In this document: piece by piece, positions 26,277 to 36,480 of the stretch
Numbering within the stretch: position 1 is the first letter of the stretch
How the letters are laid out: each line of letters begins with the position of its first letter
Origin: Verrucomicrobiota bacterium
GTDB lineage: Bacteria; Verrucomicrobiota; Verrucomicrobiia; Limisphaerales; SIBE01
Direction of reading: 5' to 3'
Assembly: GCA_016871515.1 (NCBI GenBank)
Contig: VHDE01000002.1
Coordinates: forward strand, 62,001-126,000
DNA: 64,000 nt
Position numbers and translations under genes: made by a program
Notes under the pieces: model-generated
The model's database searches: none
The model's input: only the letters and a program-made list of their open reading frames with translations
What the model was told of the DNA's origin: nothing

Positions 26277-27732
26277 GTCTGTCGGTGAATCTTCAGGTAG
26301 GACAGTGCGTCTCGCCTGTCCGAGCGTTGAGGTGCACCATGAAAGGCGGGACGCGCGGTCCTGCGAAGCTCCTAAGTCAACAGGCCTCTGTGATTCAGAA
26401 GGAATTAAGCCTGCGCCACCGCGCAGCCCTGGCGTTCAATGGATCACTGGCCGGGAATGGGCTTTAGCAGCCGCCCAATCGAACTTCAGTCGCCGACAAT
26501 TCCTTCGCGCTGGCGCTACGCTCGGCGCGACTGCTTTGCTCGGCGCGCTGCCTCGTGGCTGGGTCGGCAGCGTCTATGCCGATGACTCGCCTGAGACCAA
26601 AACGATGAAGTTCGGGATAATCGCCCTGACGGATTGTTCCCCGATTGTCATCGCGCATGAGAAAGGCCTGTTCAAAAAGTACGGCATCAATTCGGTTGTC
26701 GCCAAAGGGGCGAAGTGGGCGGCCATCCGCGATTCACTTTCAACCGGAGACAATCAGGAGACGCATATGTTGATCGGGATGCCGATCGCTTCGACGATGG
26801 GTCTGCTCGGCTCACCGAAGAAACCGATGATCGTCCCGTGGCTGCTCAATCGGAATGGCCAGGCGATCTGCTTGAAGGCCGAATGGAAGGGCAAAGTCCA
26901 GGACGACCCGAAGGCGCTCAAGCCGTTCGTCGATAAAGCCAAACAACTTGGCGAACCGCTTACCTTTGCGATGACGTTTCCGCCTGGCACGCACGCGATG
27001 TGAATGCGGTATTACCTCGGCGCCGGCGGCATCAAACCCGACAAAGACATCTCACTCATCACCATTCCGCCTCCACAAACGGTCGCGAACATGAAGGTGG
27101 GGAAGATGGATGGCTATTGTGTGGGCGATCCCTGGCACGCACGCGCGATTGCGGACAAGGTCGGTTTCACTTCGATTCTTACGGAGGATATTGGGACCAA
27201 TCATCCTGAAAAAGTGTGCGCGTTCACCGCCGAATTCGTGGACAAAAACCCGAAAAGCGTCAAACCCTGCCTGAAAGCGCTTCATGAAGCCAGCGTCTGT
27301 TTGGACAAATTGGAAAATCGTCCTGAACAATGCGAGATCGTCAGCAAGCCGACCTACATCAATTGCGAGAGAGAAGCTATTCTGGGACGGCTTCTGGGCA
27401 AAGTGGATTATGGCGACGGCCGCACCAAGGACAACAAAAACTACATGATCTTTAGCGAACGCAACTGCTATTACCCGCAGCCAGCTTACGCGAAATGGTG
27501 GCTGACCCAGTTTCGTCGCTGGGGAATGGTGCAAGGCGCACCCGATTACGAAAGCATCCCCAAACAGGTCATGCGCCCGGATATTTACGAAGAGGCGATG
27601 AAAGAGATCGGCTGCTCACACGGCGGCCAGGACGACAGCTCCTGGACAATGTTAGACGGCGTAAAGTTTGATCCGAAAGGCGATCTCGAAGCTTACGCAA
27701 AAGGCTTTGCGGTGAACAATGTGAAGGGGTGA
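26236..27732 (+). pseudogene. NrtA-like nitrate ABC substrate-binding protein, stop interrupted
   Basis: The reading frame is continuous from 26236 to 27732 except for TGA at 27001-27003. There the family usually has Trp (PPGTHAM-stop-MRYYLGAGGIKPDKD). Upstream is a Tat-type leader (SRRQFLRAGATLGATALLGA) and KFGIIALTDCSPIVIAHEKG, VAKGAKWAAIRDSLSTGDNQ; downstream ITIPPPQTVANMKVGKMDGY. The protein should be the periplasmic nitrate/bicarbonate-type binding component. The N-terminus is also odd: 26296-26364 is a dispersed palindromic repeat inserted in the leader-proximal region. TGG to TGA (a G-to-A transition) is the simplest explanation of the stop. Confidence 0.78.
26296..26364. repeat. Palindromic repeat of the GGACAGGCGAGACGC family inside nrtA
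   Basis: TAGGACAGTGCGTCTCGCCT near the start and GGCGGGACGCGCGGTCCTGC near the end form imperfect inverted arms. The same family occurs at 42781, 52882 and 53733. Here the element is within the coding frame of the pseudogene and is translated in frame. Confidence 0.6.
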
Positions 27733-27744
27733 CCAAACGGAGAC

Positions 27745-28017
27745 ATGGCTAAAATTGCGGTGCTCTTTGTGGTTGCGAGCATGTGGTCAGGCCGCGGTCT
27801 GGCGCCGCGCCGCCATTGCCGGGTTGCCTGCCGGCATCTTGCAAGCCGTCATCAATCAAGCCGATGTTTGGCTCCGTCACGAGCAGACCTTGGGCACCAT
27901 CGCAAAAACTATTGTCTCGCCGCTTGTGACTTTCTCAGTGGCCTTGATCTCTGCCGCCGGCGTCTGGGCCGAGCAACAAAGGGAATCACGAAACAGACAA
28001 ACCCTGAACGCATATGA
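27745..28017 (+). pseudogene. Small protein between nrtA and nrtB, frameshifted
   Basis: The annotated start (MAKIAVLFVVAS) soon becomes Cys/Arg-rich nonsense, but another frame in the same stretch reads AIAGLPAGILQAVINQADVW, then VSPLVTFSVALISAAGVWAE. That is a short, two-helix membrane-like protein. A frame change near 27790-27810 would join them. The gene may be a small membrane component of this transporter type in related bacteria. This is weakly supported. Confidence 0.35.
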
Positions 28018-28799
28018 ACAAACTGAAAATCGACTGGCTCATTCTTCCGCTGATGGGCTTCGGTGCGGCCGTTGTGCTGTGGCATTTGGTGAGCAAAACG
28101 GTCTCGAAAGAACTGCCGTCACCCATAAGAACCTGGACCGAAAGCAAAGAGTATGTCTTAAAACCATTCGAGAAGCGCGGCGAGATGGATCAAGGCATCC
28201 TGCGGTTCACTTGATATTCACTCGTGCTGGTTGCCAAGGGCTATGCGATTGCCCTCTTGGTAGGCACGCCCATCGGCTTCATGCTCGGACTATCGAAAAC
28301 CTTCACAAAGACCGTTGACCCGATTATCCAGGTGCTGCGGCCAGTCTCGCCGCTCGCATGGCTGCCGTTGGGTTTGGTCTTATTTCTGGGCGCGGGAAAA
28401 CAGGCTTCGGAATTGGGGGCACTTTTTACGATCGCCGTCTGCGCGATGTGGCCCACCGTGCTGAATACGGCGGTAGGCGTGCGGTCGATCCCGACCGACT
28501 ATTTGAACGTCGCCAAGGTTCTGAAGCTTTCGCGCACGAAAACTCTCGTCAAGGTGCTCATTCCGGCAACGCTGCCGTATATATTCACGGGCTTTCGTCT
28601 GAGTCTGGGAATTGCCTGGCTCGTCATCGTGGCGGCCGAAATGTTAACGGGCCGTCCGGGGGTAGGCGGGTTCCTCTGGCAGGAATACAATGCTCTGAAC
28701 TATTCGCGCATCATTCTTTGTATCCTAACGATCGGGTTCGTCGGCTTCGTGCTCGATCGGTTGATGAGCCTGGTCGAACGGAGATTCAAGACGGCGTGA
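28014..28799 (+). pseudogene. NrtB-like nitrate ABC permease, stop interrupted
   Basis: One frame from ATG 28014 to 28799 except for TGA at 28212-28214 (GILRFT-stop-YSLVLVAKGYA). It has about six hydrophobic helices and the permease EAA-like loop (AAEMLTGRPGVGGFLWQEYN). It also has LRPVSPLAWLPLGLVLFLGA. Homologues have an aromatic residue near the stop, so TGG to TGA is plausible. It should form the membrane channel with NrtA and the ATPases. Followed by about 190 bases of repeat-rich DNA. Confidence 0.75.
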
Positions 28800-28985
28800 A
28801 GCGATGCCTAATTCGAGACGCGTGATGCGTGAATACGCAGGCAGCCGTGACGCAGCACTAATCTCTATGACACCACGCCACTTATAACACAGACTTCATT
28901 AACCCGCCGCAACTCCTGCACAGCTTGTGAAAACCGGCATTGAACTCCTCCGCACGCCTCACGCATCACTCGTCACCTAAACACC
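28800..28985. repeat. GCGTGATGCGTGAA-type repeat between nrtB and ATPase gene
   Basis: The gap contains GCGTGATGCGTGAA near 28820 and its inverted CACGCATCAC near 28960. The same kind of unit recurs tandemly at 37650-37690 upstream of the glutaredoxin gene. It separates nrtB from the ATPase gene more than usual for this operon. Confidence 0.45.
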
Positions 28986-29882
28986 ATGGCTTTCCTCGAA
29001 CTCAAAAACGTCCACAAAAGCTGCGGCTCGCGTGGGACCCGCACCGAAGTCCTTCGAGACATCGATCTCCAAATCGAACGCAGTGAATTCGTCGCGATCG
29101 TCGGTTGCTCCGGCGCCGGCAAAACGACTTTGATTTCCATGATCGCTGGCTTAGCCAGACCGGATTCAGGGGTGATCACACTGAACGATCTCGAGATTGC
29201 AAAACCCGGACCCGACCGCGGCATCGTGTTCCAGAATTACTCGTTGCTCCCATGGATGAGCGTTTACGAGAACATTCATCTAGCCGTGGACCAGGTTTTT
29301 CCCAATTAGTCTCCGGCTAAAAAGCAGCAACATACTGAAAAACATATTTCTCTCGTCAATCTGACGCCCGCACGAGAAAAGAAGCCCCACGAACTTTCCG
29401 GCGGAATGAAACAGCGCGTTTCAGTAGCGCGTGCCCTCGCGATGGAACCCCAACTTTTGCTTCTTGACGAACCACTCAGCGCTCTCGATGCGCTGACCCG
29501 CGCAACGCTTCAGGACGAAATCAGCCGCATTTGGGACCAGGACAAAAAAACCGTTGTCATGATCACTAACGATGTGGATGAGGGTATTCTTCTGGCGGAC
29601 CGGATTGTGCCGTTGAGCGCTGGACCCGGTGCGACGTTGGGCCCAGCGGTGGACATTGACATTCCTCGGCCGCGCGATCGCAAGGCGATCAATCATATCC
29701 CTCGCTATAAAGAAATCCGGCGCGAAGTGATCGAATATCTGCTGGGCGTTGGCGCGAAGCAACGGACGACGGTGCCCCGGAAGCTTTACTTGCCCAACAT
29801 CGAGCCGGGAAGATTTGAGCGTTCCACGCAATGCCTTTTCAGCGCGCCGCCAGCCCATTCGCCGCGGCGAACTCAAGAATGA
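28986..29882 (+). pseudogene. NrtD-like ABC ATPase, stop interrupted
   Basis: A single frame with TAG at 29307-29309. Motifs: Walker [25 protein letters not shown] signature, Walker [14 protein letters not shown]-loop, and TNDVDEG at the H-loop position (Asn in place of the common His; possibly natural in this subfamily). Of the four transporter stops, this is one where the replaced residue cannot be judged. Downstream sequence remains ABC-like to 29760. Confidence 0.76.
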
Positions 29883-29901
29883 GACCATCGAGATATAGCC
29901 G

Positions 29902-30372
29902 ATGAGTCACTACCTGATCTTATCGAAGCTCACCCAAATTTATCCGACTTCCAACGGGCCGGCCGTCATTGTCAGGGACTTTGATCTGGCCATCGAAAAA
30001 GGGGAGTTCGTTTGCCTGATCGGCCATTCGGGTTGCGGCAAATCGACTGTGCTCTCGATGATTGCCGGACTGAACGACATCACCGAAGGCGGCATTATCC
30101 TGGCGGGAAAAGAACTGGTCGGCCCCGGACCTGACCGCGGCATCGTCTTTCAATCGCCATGCCTGCTGCCTTGGATGACGGCGTTCGAAAATGTCATGCT
30201 GGGGGTTAATCAAGTATTCTTCACCGCGAACCGCGATGAACGGCGCCAAATCGCCGAGTACTACCTCAGCGTCACGGGACTCGGCGATGCGATGCAGAAG
30301 CGACCGGCGGAGTTGTCGCAAGGGATGCGATAGCGCGTCGGAATTGCGCGCGCTTTCGCACTCTCGCCGGTT
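29902..30372 (+). pseudogene. Second NrtC/D-like ABC ATPase, stop and truncation
   Basis: Walker A GHSGCGKST and the segment PDRGIVFQSPCLLPWMT are intact. In ELSQGMR-stop-RVGIARAFALS, the TAG at 30331-30333 replaces the usual Gln of the signature (CAG to TAG, a C-to-T transition). The nucleotide-binding half after RVGIARA is missing: at about 30372 the frame leaves the ABC family and enters repeat DNA (30393-30424). The ATPase therefore lacks Walker B, D-loop and H-loop and cannot work. Confidence 0.75.
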
Positions 30373-30650
30373 CGAACGCACGTCGTTCATTGCCAGTTGC
30401 TGCGGACAGGGATGTCCGCGCTCCGTTTTGGTTGCGGCTGTGTCCGCGTTGCCCTGGATCGCAGAGTTTCAATCTACAACGCTGCCGCGCGATCCCACGC
30501 GCTGGACAAGATTGAACACGCTGCCGACTGCAAGTCGGCGATACGACCAAGGCATCCCAGTCAAAAGCGGTCACCTGCGCCACGAAGAGTTTTCGTCTCG
30601 CCGAGTGGGCCGCGATTGGAACATTTCCCGATGATGCAACGGTTCAATTA
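30373..30650. repeat. Repeat copy replacing the ATPase 3' end
   Basis: 30393-30424 (CCAGTTGCTGCGGACAGG and on) matches the reverse complement of 52236-52267 at 31 of 32 positions, with weaker similarity outside. The rest carries GTCCGCG and CTGCCGACTGCAAGTCGG hairpin-like units and no supported gene. Confidence 0.6.
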
Positions 30651-31500
30651 ATGAGCAGCGCAGTTGATCCAATTTCAGCGTTCATTGAAGCCTCAGTTTG
30701 GCACGGGTCCATCGACAGTGCGCAAACGATTCTAGAGGCTCATCCGGAAAGCGCGAGCAGCAGCATCTGCGCGCATATAGGCCGCAGCTATCCTCGGTGA
30801 CGATGTCGCGGTGGCGTATCACGCACCCGAAGGTTACGACAATAGCGCGCTGAAAGTTTTGGTTGATACCGGCAAACTCAATGACGATACGCTTGCGACT
30901 ATGCTTGTTCGCAAAGCAGATTGGCACGACGACGACGGCATCAAATTGCTCCTTCAAAACGCCGCTGATCCCAATCGAATTTCCGGCTGGGGCTTTACCG
31001 CGCTCCACCACGCCGCGCGCCGGGATAATGCTCTCGGCATTTTTGAGCTCTTGCTCAACCACGGTGGCGATCCAACGATTCCCAGCCAGGCATCGGCCTC
31101 GATCGACGCTGCTGAGAAGTCAACGGTTTTCATCGCGGCACGCCGCGGTCGCGGTGACCTGCTCGATCTCGGCGTCAATATTGAGGAACTGTTCGCGGAA
31201 GGTGATGGCTATTGGAGTGTCGCCAAGAATAGCAGGGCGTTGCACGTCGCTGCTTGGCGCGGACGGCATACCACGGTCAAATTCCTGCTGGAACGGGGCG
31301 CACAAGTGAATGTGACGGACGGTGAAGGGCGCACTCCGCTGGCACTGGCCGTGAAAGCTTGCGTCGATTCCTTCTGGACAGAGAGACGTTCCCCGGAGTC
31401 GGTTGCGGCGTTGCTCCGGGCGGGCGCTTCGCCGAATAACGCTCCGTTTCCATCTGGTTATGCCGAGGTCGATGATTTACTCAAGGCGCACGGAAAATGA
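30651..31500 (+). pseudogene. Ankyrin-repeat protein, frameshifted
   Basis: ATG 30651 opens MSSAVDPISAFIEASVWHGS, the start of a family of ankyrin-repeat proteins. Near 30775 the frame changes by +1 to one reading AAAILGDDVAVAYHAPEG. Ankyrin repeats follow: WGFTALHHAARRDNALGIFE, SRALHVAAWRGRHTTVKFLL, GRTPLALAVKACVD. A segment after AVAYHAPEG seems shorter than in relatives, suggesting a small deletion too. It is probably a protein-binding cytoplasmic protein, now degraded. Confidence 0.6.
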
Positions 31501-31743
31501 CTTCTTACGATGACTCAACTCGATGAGAAAATGGTCGAATTGCTTTTAAAACCGGTCCGGGCAGCGCAGTTTTGCGCTCCAGAAACCTTCGGAAGCGGCA
31601 AAAGCGTGTGAATCTCCGGGCGAATGGACTCGGGTAGGTGTAAAACTCTAATGCGCCCTATTAGTGGGATAGGTGAATCCCCTAAATTGCCGCAGCTAGC
31701 CTGTGAGTAAAATGGGTGGATTCTTCGTGAATAACCTTAACCT

Positions 31744-32007
31744 TCATCTGCGCCATTGCTTGGCCCACTCCAGGAGCTCGGCATAAAGCTCAGCCTCCTC
31801 CTGTTCAGTCAAGGCAATGACCTCGAGAGTCTCTTGCCAGACCTGTCCGAAGCATTCCTCGACGGAAAAACTCCGTTTGATGCAGGACTTAAGCGAACGC
31901 TGAAACCGTTCTCGGAAGCGGGTTTTCGCGGCGTCAAGGCAACTGGCGTCGGATCGGTTGGGACGCTTCATCGAATTCATGGTTGAGTTGAAGAGAAGAT
32001 CACTCAC
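31744..32007 (-). CDS. Small hypothetical protein
   Basis: An 87-residue, charged, all-helical product; the C-terminus EEAELYAELLEWAKQWRR is acidic/amphipathic. A Met at the start of MNSMKRPNRS is an alternative start. I do not recognise the family. The frame is well isolated and not the shadow of a known gene. Confidence 0.35.
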   Translation of the reverse strand: MSDLLFNSTMNSMKRPNRSDASCLDAAKTRFRERFQRSLKSCIKRSFSVEECFGQVWQETLEVIALTEQEEAELYAELLEWAKQWRR

Positions 32008-32743
32008 GCGCGAACGAAGGTGAACTTCCTTGAAAATAATTCAAGCAAACGAGCAAAAATGTTATCCACTTCAGCGCACATCTTATTCACAAGAGCACTG
32101 TCCAATTATCACGCCGGTTCGAGGGCCGTTTGCATATATTCCTTCTCTATGTCCGGTCGGAAGCGGCCCAAAACAGCCATCCGGACAGCCCCAAAACAAA
32201 CAGATGCGAGAATGGCACGCACTTTGCCAATCGTAGATTTGCAAGTGCCAGCAATGCCGCCGAACATGACACCGTCCATGGCCAACCCAACCGAGCGCAA
32301 ACCAGTTTCAGGCCAACCAAACGTCCTCAAACTCGGCCTTGCCGTTACCGCAATCCATGTGCTTTTTCTTCTGCTGCTCTTAGGAAAAGCTTTTTGAGTG
32401 GCTAGATCGGAATCTCACTAAATCAAAGCACCCAACATTGGCACAGTCCGCGGTCCGCAGGGCGAACCTGCCGGTGAGCCGACAGAAGCATTTCGCGATT
32501 ACTGTTTGTCGGCTCACCAGCAGGTTCGCCCTGCCTTGAAACTGTTTTGTTCAATCCAAAGGCGGAATCTACCAATGTCGTAAGTCTCGATTTAGCGCGT
32601 TGAACGTTTGCTGTTGAACGTCCGTCGGTTCGGTTCTTGCGTCCAGGGTCCCTAATCATGCAGTCGAGCAAATCCTTGACGCCGTTCCTCACCGCCGTAT
32701 GAGTGGGGCATGGTTGAACTTCCGCTTGTCTGGAGATTACTTC
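32008..32743. other. Long gap with inverted repeat and a doubtful ORF
   Basis: A plus frame at 32020-32397 (125 codons) ends in a hydrophobic stretch but lacks a ribosome site and family resemblance, so I do not call it. The rest is non-coding apart from the palindrome at 32457-32534. Confidence 0.35.
32457..32534. repeat. 27-bp inverted repeat
   Basis: Arm 32457-32483 (GCAGGGCGAACCTGCCGGTG...) and arm 32508-32534 are inverted copies matching at 26 of 27 positions, with a 24-base loop. MITE- or REP-like. Confidence 0.7.
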
Positions 32744-33897
32744 TATGAATACCACACGCACACGACGAGAGTTTTTAGCCGATGTCGGCCGAGGAATGCT
32801 CGTAGCCACCGTTGGCTATGAAGTGGCCACAGAGCTCGGATTATCTTCGGCCTTAGCCGAGGAAACAGCGGGGCGTTTGTCGTTCGGCTCGCTCGAACCA
32901 CTCGGCCGACGATGCGTTTACTGACCTGTTGCTGGCTGTGCAGGACAACACCGAAGTTCATCGTGTCGTGCTGCCTTATCGCGCGTGGGATTTGGCGGGT
33001 CTGATTGGAAAGGAACAGGCGCACACGCTGCTCCGGCAATCGGTCCGCTATTGCGTCAAGGCGGAGGCGGGGACACGAAGCGCCACATGGGACAAACCGC
33101 GGACGTTGCTGCCCAAGATGCTCGAAGAGCACAAGCTGCTAGGACGCGGACCTGGCGATCGGAAAGCCGACGACGGTTGGGTGGAACGAATGAGCCCAAC
33201 GATTTTTACTTCTACGGCCGAACAAGCTGCCGAGGCTGTGGCTGCCGCGCTCGCCGAAGGAATGTCGCCAGCCGATGTCGGCGAAACGATCACTCTTGCA
33301 GCCAATCAATTGGTGTTGCGCGATTCAGGCCGGACACCACGCGAAGAGTCGCCCGGCAAGCCGGTCGGCAGTGTGCATGGCGATTCCATTGGCGTGCATG
33401 CCTGCGATTCGGCGAATGCGTGGCGCAATATGGCGCGCGTGAGCAATTTCCGGAACTGTTTTGCCAGCTTGATTTTAGGCGCGTATCAAGTCGCACTGGA
33501 CCGCGTCGCGCGCGGTGGCGACTTCTTGAATTGGCAGCCGCTGCCTGTTGCCTGGCATCTGCGAGAGATTAAAGCCACTGAACCGGAAGCCTTGCTTCGA
33601 GAGGCCGATGAGGCGATCCGCGCCAATCTGCAAGCCAAAGCTGGCGCGATTATTCATCGTTACGGCGAGCTCGGTCATACGCCTCGGCCGGTGTTCGACC
33701 TCTTGCTACGTTACCCGGTCAGCGAAGACGGCGCCTTGCACGCGGAAAAGTTTTACCGCACGGTTCCGGAAGAATTTGCAGCCACACGTTCGCCGTTCCG
33801 TTGGCGCCATCTCGTGGCTCTTGCTCGCGTCACAGCCAGTGAGTTTGGCTGGCCGGCGCCCGGCATAGCTGAGGCGCGCGCGTTGTTGAAGGTTTAA
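32744..33897 (+). pseudogene. Tat-leader protein with internal deletion and frameshift
   Basis: ATG 32744 gives a Tat leader (NTTRTRREFLADVGRGMLVA) and a short start (SSALAEETAGRLSFGSLEPL) that matches secreted proteins of about 470 residues known from Verrucomicrobia/Planctomycetes. At about 32905 it jumps frame to DAFTDLLLAVQDNTEVHRVV. The C-terminal two-thirds then follow (YRAWDLAGLIGKEQAHTLLR, LILGAYQVALDRVARGGDFL). The region between the two normally contains well over 100 more residues, so a deletion plus frameshift is likely. Function unknown. Confidence 0.6.
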
Positions 33898-34029
33898 TTT
33901 AATAGCGCGGTTCATTGCGTTGGATTGCCCAGATTTTCCGGTCTTGCAGATTCCGGCGGTGTTTGCATCGCCCGTGCGCGGAAGTCGAAAGTTTCCGCAA
34001 ACCCGCAGAAACGAACCTCCGCTCTGCGA

Positions 34030-34422
34030 TCAACTATTCAAGACCTTAAGAGCTTTGAGCGGATTGGAGGCGCGCAAGATGAGAAGTCCTTTTTGGGCAT
34101 GCGGACTTGTGGCTGAATAGACGTATTCAATGTTGATCTTCGCGCCGGCAAGTTTATGAGCAATACTCGCCAGCGAGCCAGGTTTGTTCGATCCATCTAT
34201 CATCAATACATCGGTCTCGACCACGAGCGATCCGTGTTCCTCGAATATGTGCAGCGCTTTTTTCGGATCGCTCACTACCATCCGGACCACGATATGATCG
34301 ACCGTATCACTCGTCGAAATGGCGTAAATGTTGATCTGGGCCGCGCTTAACACCTCGCAAATCCGAGCGAGCATTCCCGGCCGATTCGCTACGAAAAGGG
34401 CAAGTTGTTTTGTGATTTGCAT
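34030..34422 (-). CDS. Tandem ACT-domain protein
   Basis: From ATG 34422 the protein has 130 residues with two ACT domains: QLALFVANRPGMLARICEVL / INIYAISTSDTVDHIVVRMV and a second starting VLMIDGSNKPGSLASIAHKL / INIEYVYSATS. This small form without a catalytic domain suggests an amino-acid-binding regulatory protein. The 15 upstream in-frame codons (to 34467) are Arg-rich and unlikely to be part of it. Confidence 0.82.
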   Translation of the reverse strand: MQITKQLALFVANRPGMLARICEVLSAAQINIYAISTSDTVDHIVVRMVVSDPKKALHIFEEHGSLVVETDVLMIDGSNKPGSLASIAHKLAGAKINIEYVYSATSPHAQKGLLILRASNPLKALKVLNS

Positions 34423-34909
34423 ATCTCGACGGCGGCGTTTGCATCCCGAGTTTCGTCGAGGAGACATTAGCCGCGGCGTCGCCCAAAGACAAGCTGCAGA
34501 TCGCCCAGCCAGCCCAGCAATTCAGCAATGCGCGAAATTTTTTTCGGAGAGTCTCCTCATGAACCTCCCGGCATGTAGTCCCGCCTTTAGGCGGCAGCGT
34601 TTGCTGACAGCGAAACAGTTTTTGCGGATGGCAATCGCCCCGGCTAAAGCCGGGACTACATGCCGCAACGTCAGGTTCATGGGCGCAATGCGCGAAGATG
34701 TGTTTCGGAGAAGGCTTTCCAGGAACCGAAGCAACCGAAGACCGCCAGGTTTTGGAGGGCGGTGACGTATGCTCCAGCCGGTCATGGTCCCAATGCAGGT
34801 CAGGAAGACATGGAGGCTGTCCATGAACCTGACCGGCCAGGCAGCGTTGCGGCGTTGCTGTCAAAAACCTATGGATAATCATTATGAAAACCTGTAGGAT
34901 GCAACGCGC
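34423..34909. repeat. Repeat-rich gap before the DUF1501 gene
   Basis: Arms 34570-34594 (GGCATGTAGTCCCGCCTTTA) and 34640-34664 form an inverted repeat with a 45-base loop. Downstream, CCAGGTTTTGGAGGGCGGTG near 34746 resembles another scattered unit. DUF1501 genes usually follow a DUF1549/1553 gene; none is present here. Confidence 0.6.
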
Positions 34910-36370
34910 ATGAGCCGATCACTCTTGAGTCGCCGCGCTTGGTTCGAGCGCATGGCAGGCGGTCTTTATGGAACGGCTTTGGCCCAATTGTTGGGTCCAC
35001 AGCTCTGGAACACCCGGGGCGCTTCCATTCCATCCGAAAGCGCAGCTCGCCGTTCTTCGCCGTTAGAACCAAGGCCGCCGCACTTTCCGGCCAAAGCGAA
35101 AGCTGTCATTCAGCTCTTCATGAACGGCGGTCCGAGCCAGATGGATTTGTTCGATCCGAAACCGATGCTCGACAAACATCACGGCCAATCGTACTTCGAA
35201 AAGATCGCGGGTGAAATCGAGAGTCCAACCGCAGCGGGCGCGATCCTCCGCAGTTCCTTCAAGTTTGCCCAGCATGCAAAATCCGGCGTCTGGATGAGCG
35301 AATTGTTGCCCCATCTCGCACGGCAAGCCGACGACCTCGCCGTGATCCGTTCGATGTTCACGACAAATCTCACGCATGAGCCGGCACTCTACTTGATCCA
35401 CACGGGACACATGCCAACCGGCTTCCCGGCGATGGGATCGTGGGTTGTTTACGGGTTGGGCAGCGAAAACCAAAACCTCCCCGCCTACGTTGTCCTCGAT
35501 GATCCGGGAGGCTTGCCCGTGAACGGCGTCGAAAGTTGGAGCGCCGGTTTCTTGCCCCCCGTTTACCAAGGCACGCGATTCCGTTCGAAAGGCCCGCCGA
35601 TCCTCAACCTCCGTCCCGAACGCGAAGATTCACCGCGCGCTTCCGCTCGGGCCCGCGATTTCCTCGGACGATTGGACCGAATGCATCTGGAGGCTCGCCC
35701 GAATCAGCCGCAGCTCGAAGCGCGCATCGCCAGCTACGAGTTAGCGGCGCGAATGCAACTTGCCGCCGGCGAAGCGCTCGATCTCGCCAAGGAAAAGTCG
35801 TCCACACTCGAACTGTATGGAGTCGGCCGCGAGCCAACGGACTCTTACGCGCGACGTTGTTTGATTGCGCGCCGATTGGTCGAGCGCGGTGTGCGTTACG
35901 TCCAGATTTTTATCAACGGCCAGATTTGGGATCACCACAACGGAATCGTTTCAGGACTTAAGTCAGCTTGTCAGAGGACGGACCAACCCATCGCGGCGTT
36001 ATTGCAGGACTTGAAGGAGCGCGGTTTGTTCGAAAGCACGCTGGTCATTTGGGGTGGCGAGTTCGGACGCCTGCCCATCGCGCAATTGGCGGACGATAAA
36101 AGCGAACAAAACGCTGGCCGCGATCATAACAAGAATGCGTTCACAACCTGGATGGCCGGCGCCGGGGTGAAAGGCGGAACAGTTTTTGGTGCGACCGACG
36201 AACTCGGCTTTGCAGCCGTGGAAGACAAAGTCAGCGTCGCCGATTGGCACGCCACCATTCTGCACCTTTTGGGTCTGAATTACGAAGACCTGTTTTACGA
36301 CCGGAACGGGTTTAAGGAACGGCTTACTGGCGTTGCGGAAGCGCGAATTGTGAAAGAAATTCTGGCCTGA
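34910..36370 (+). CDS. DUF1501 (sulfatase-like) secreted protein
   Basis: A 486-residue protein with a short leader (SRRAWFERMAGGLYGTALAQ). It has the DUF1501 hallmark FMNGGPSQMDLFDPKP, then MFTTNLTHEPALYLIHTGHM, GGEFGRLP, NAGRDHNKNAFTTWMAGAGV and VSVADWHATILHLLGL. The fold is that of alkaline phosphatase/sulfatase. In Verrucomicrobia and Planctomycetes it usually pairs with a cytochrome-like DUF1549/DUF1553 protein. Here that partner is absent and the preceding gap is repeat-filled. It looks intact. Confidence 0.85.
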   Translation: MSRSLLSRRAWFERMAGGLYGTALAQLLGPQLWNTRGASIPSESAARRSSPLEPRPPHFPAKAKAVIQLFMNGGPSQMDLFDPKPMLDKHHGQSYFEKIAGEIESPTAAGAILRSSFKFAQHAKSGVWMSELLPHLARQADDLAVIRSMFTTNLTHEPALYLIHTGHMPTGFPAMGSWVVYGLGSENQNLPAYVVLDDPGGLPVNGVESWSAGFLPPVYQGTRFRSKGPPILNLRPEREDSPRASARARDFLGRLDRMHLEARPNQPQLEARIASYELAARMQLAAGEALDLAKEKSSTLELYGVGREPTDSYARRCLIARRLVERGVRYVQIFINGQIWDHHNGIVSGLKSACQRTDQPIAALLQDLKERGLFESTLVIWGGEFGRLPIAQLADDKSEQNAGRDHNKNAFTTWMAGAGVKGGTVFGATDELGFAAVEDKVSVADWHATILHLLGLNYEDLFYDRNGFKERLTGVAEARIVKEILA

Positions 36371-36480
36371 AAATCATAGCTTGAGAAGTTCGCCCTCCGC
36401 GGCAGGCTTTTTGTCTGCGTTAAGCTCGACACGAATGTTCCGTACGGGACAAAACTTTTGCAGCAGATCTTTGCCTTGAC
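36371..36480. other. Convergent gap with a residual open frame
   Basis: Between DUF1501 (+) and glxK (-). The minus strand reads GKDLLQKFCPVRNIRVELNA then DKKPAAEGELLKL-stop, which is oddly protein-like for a gap. It may be a remnant of a lost gene's 3' end. Confidence 0.25.

Noticed and set aside
32020-32397. 125-codon plus-strand ORF with hydrophobic end
   Set aside because: No ribosome binding site, no recognisable family and overlapping open frames in other phases; left as part of the gap.
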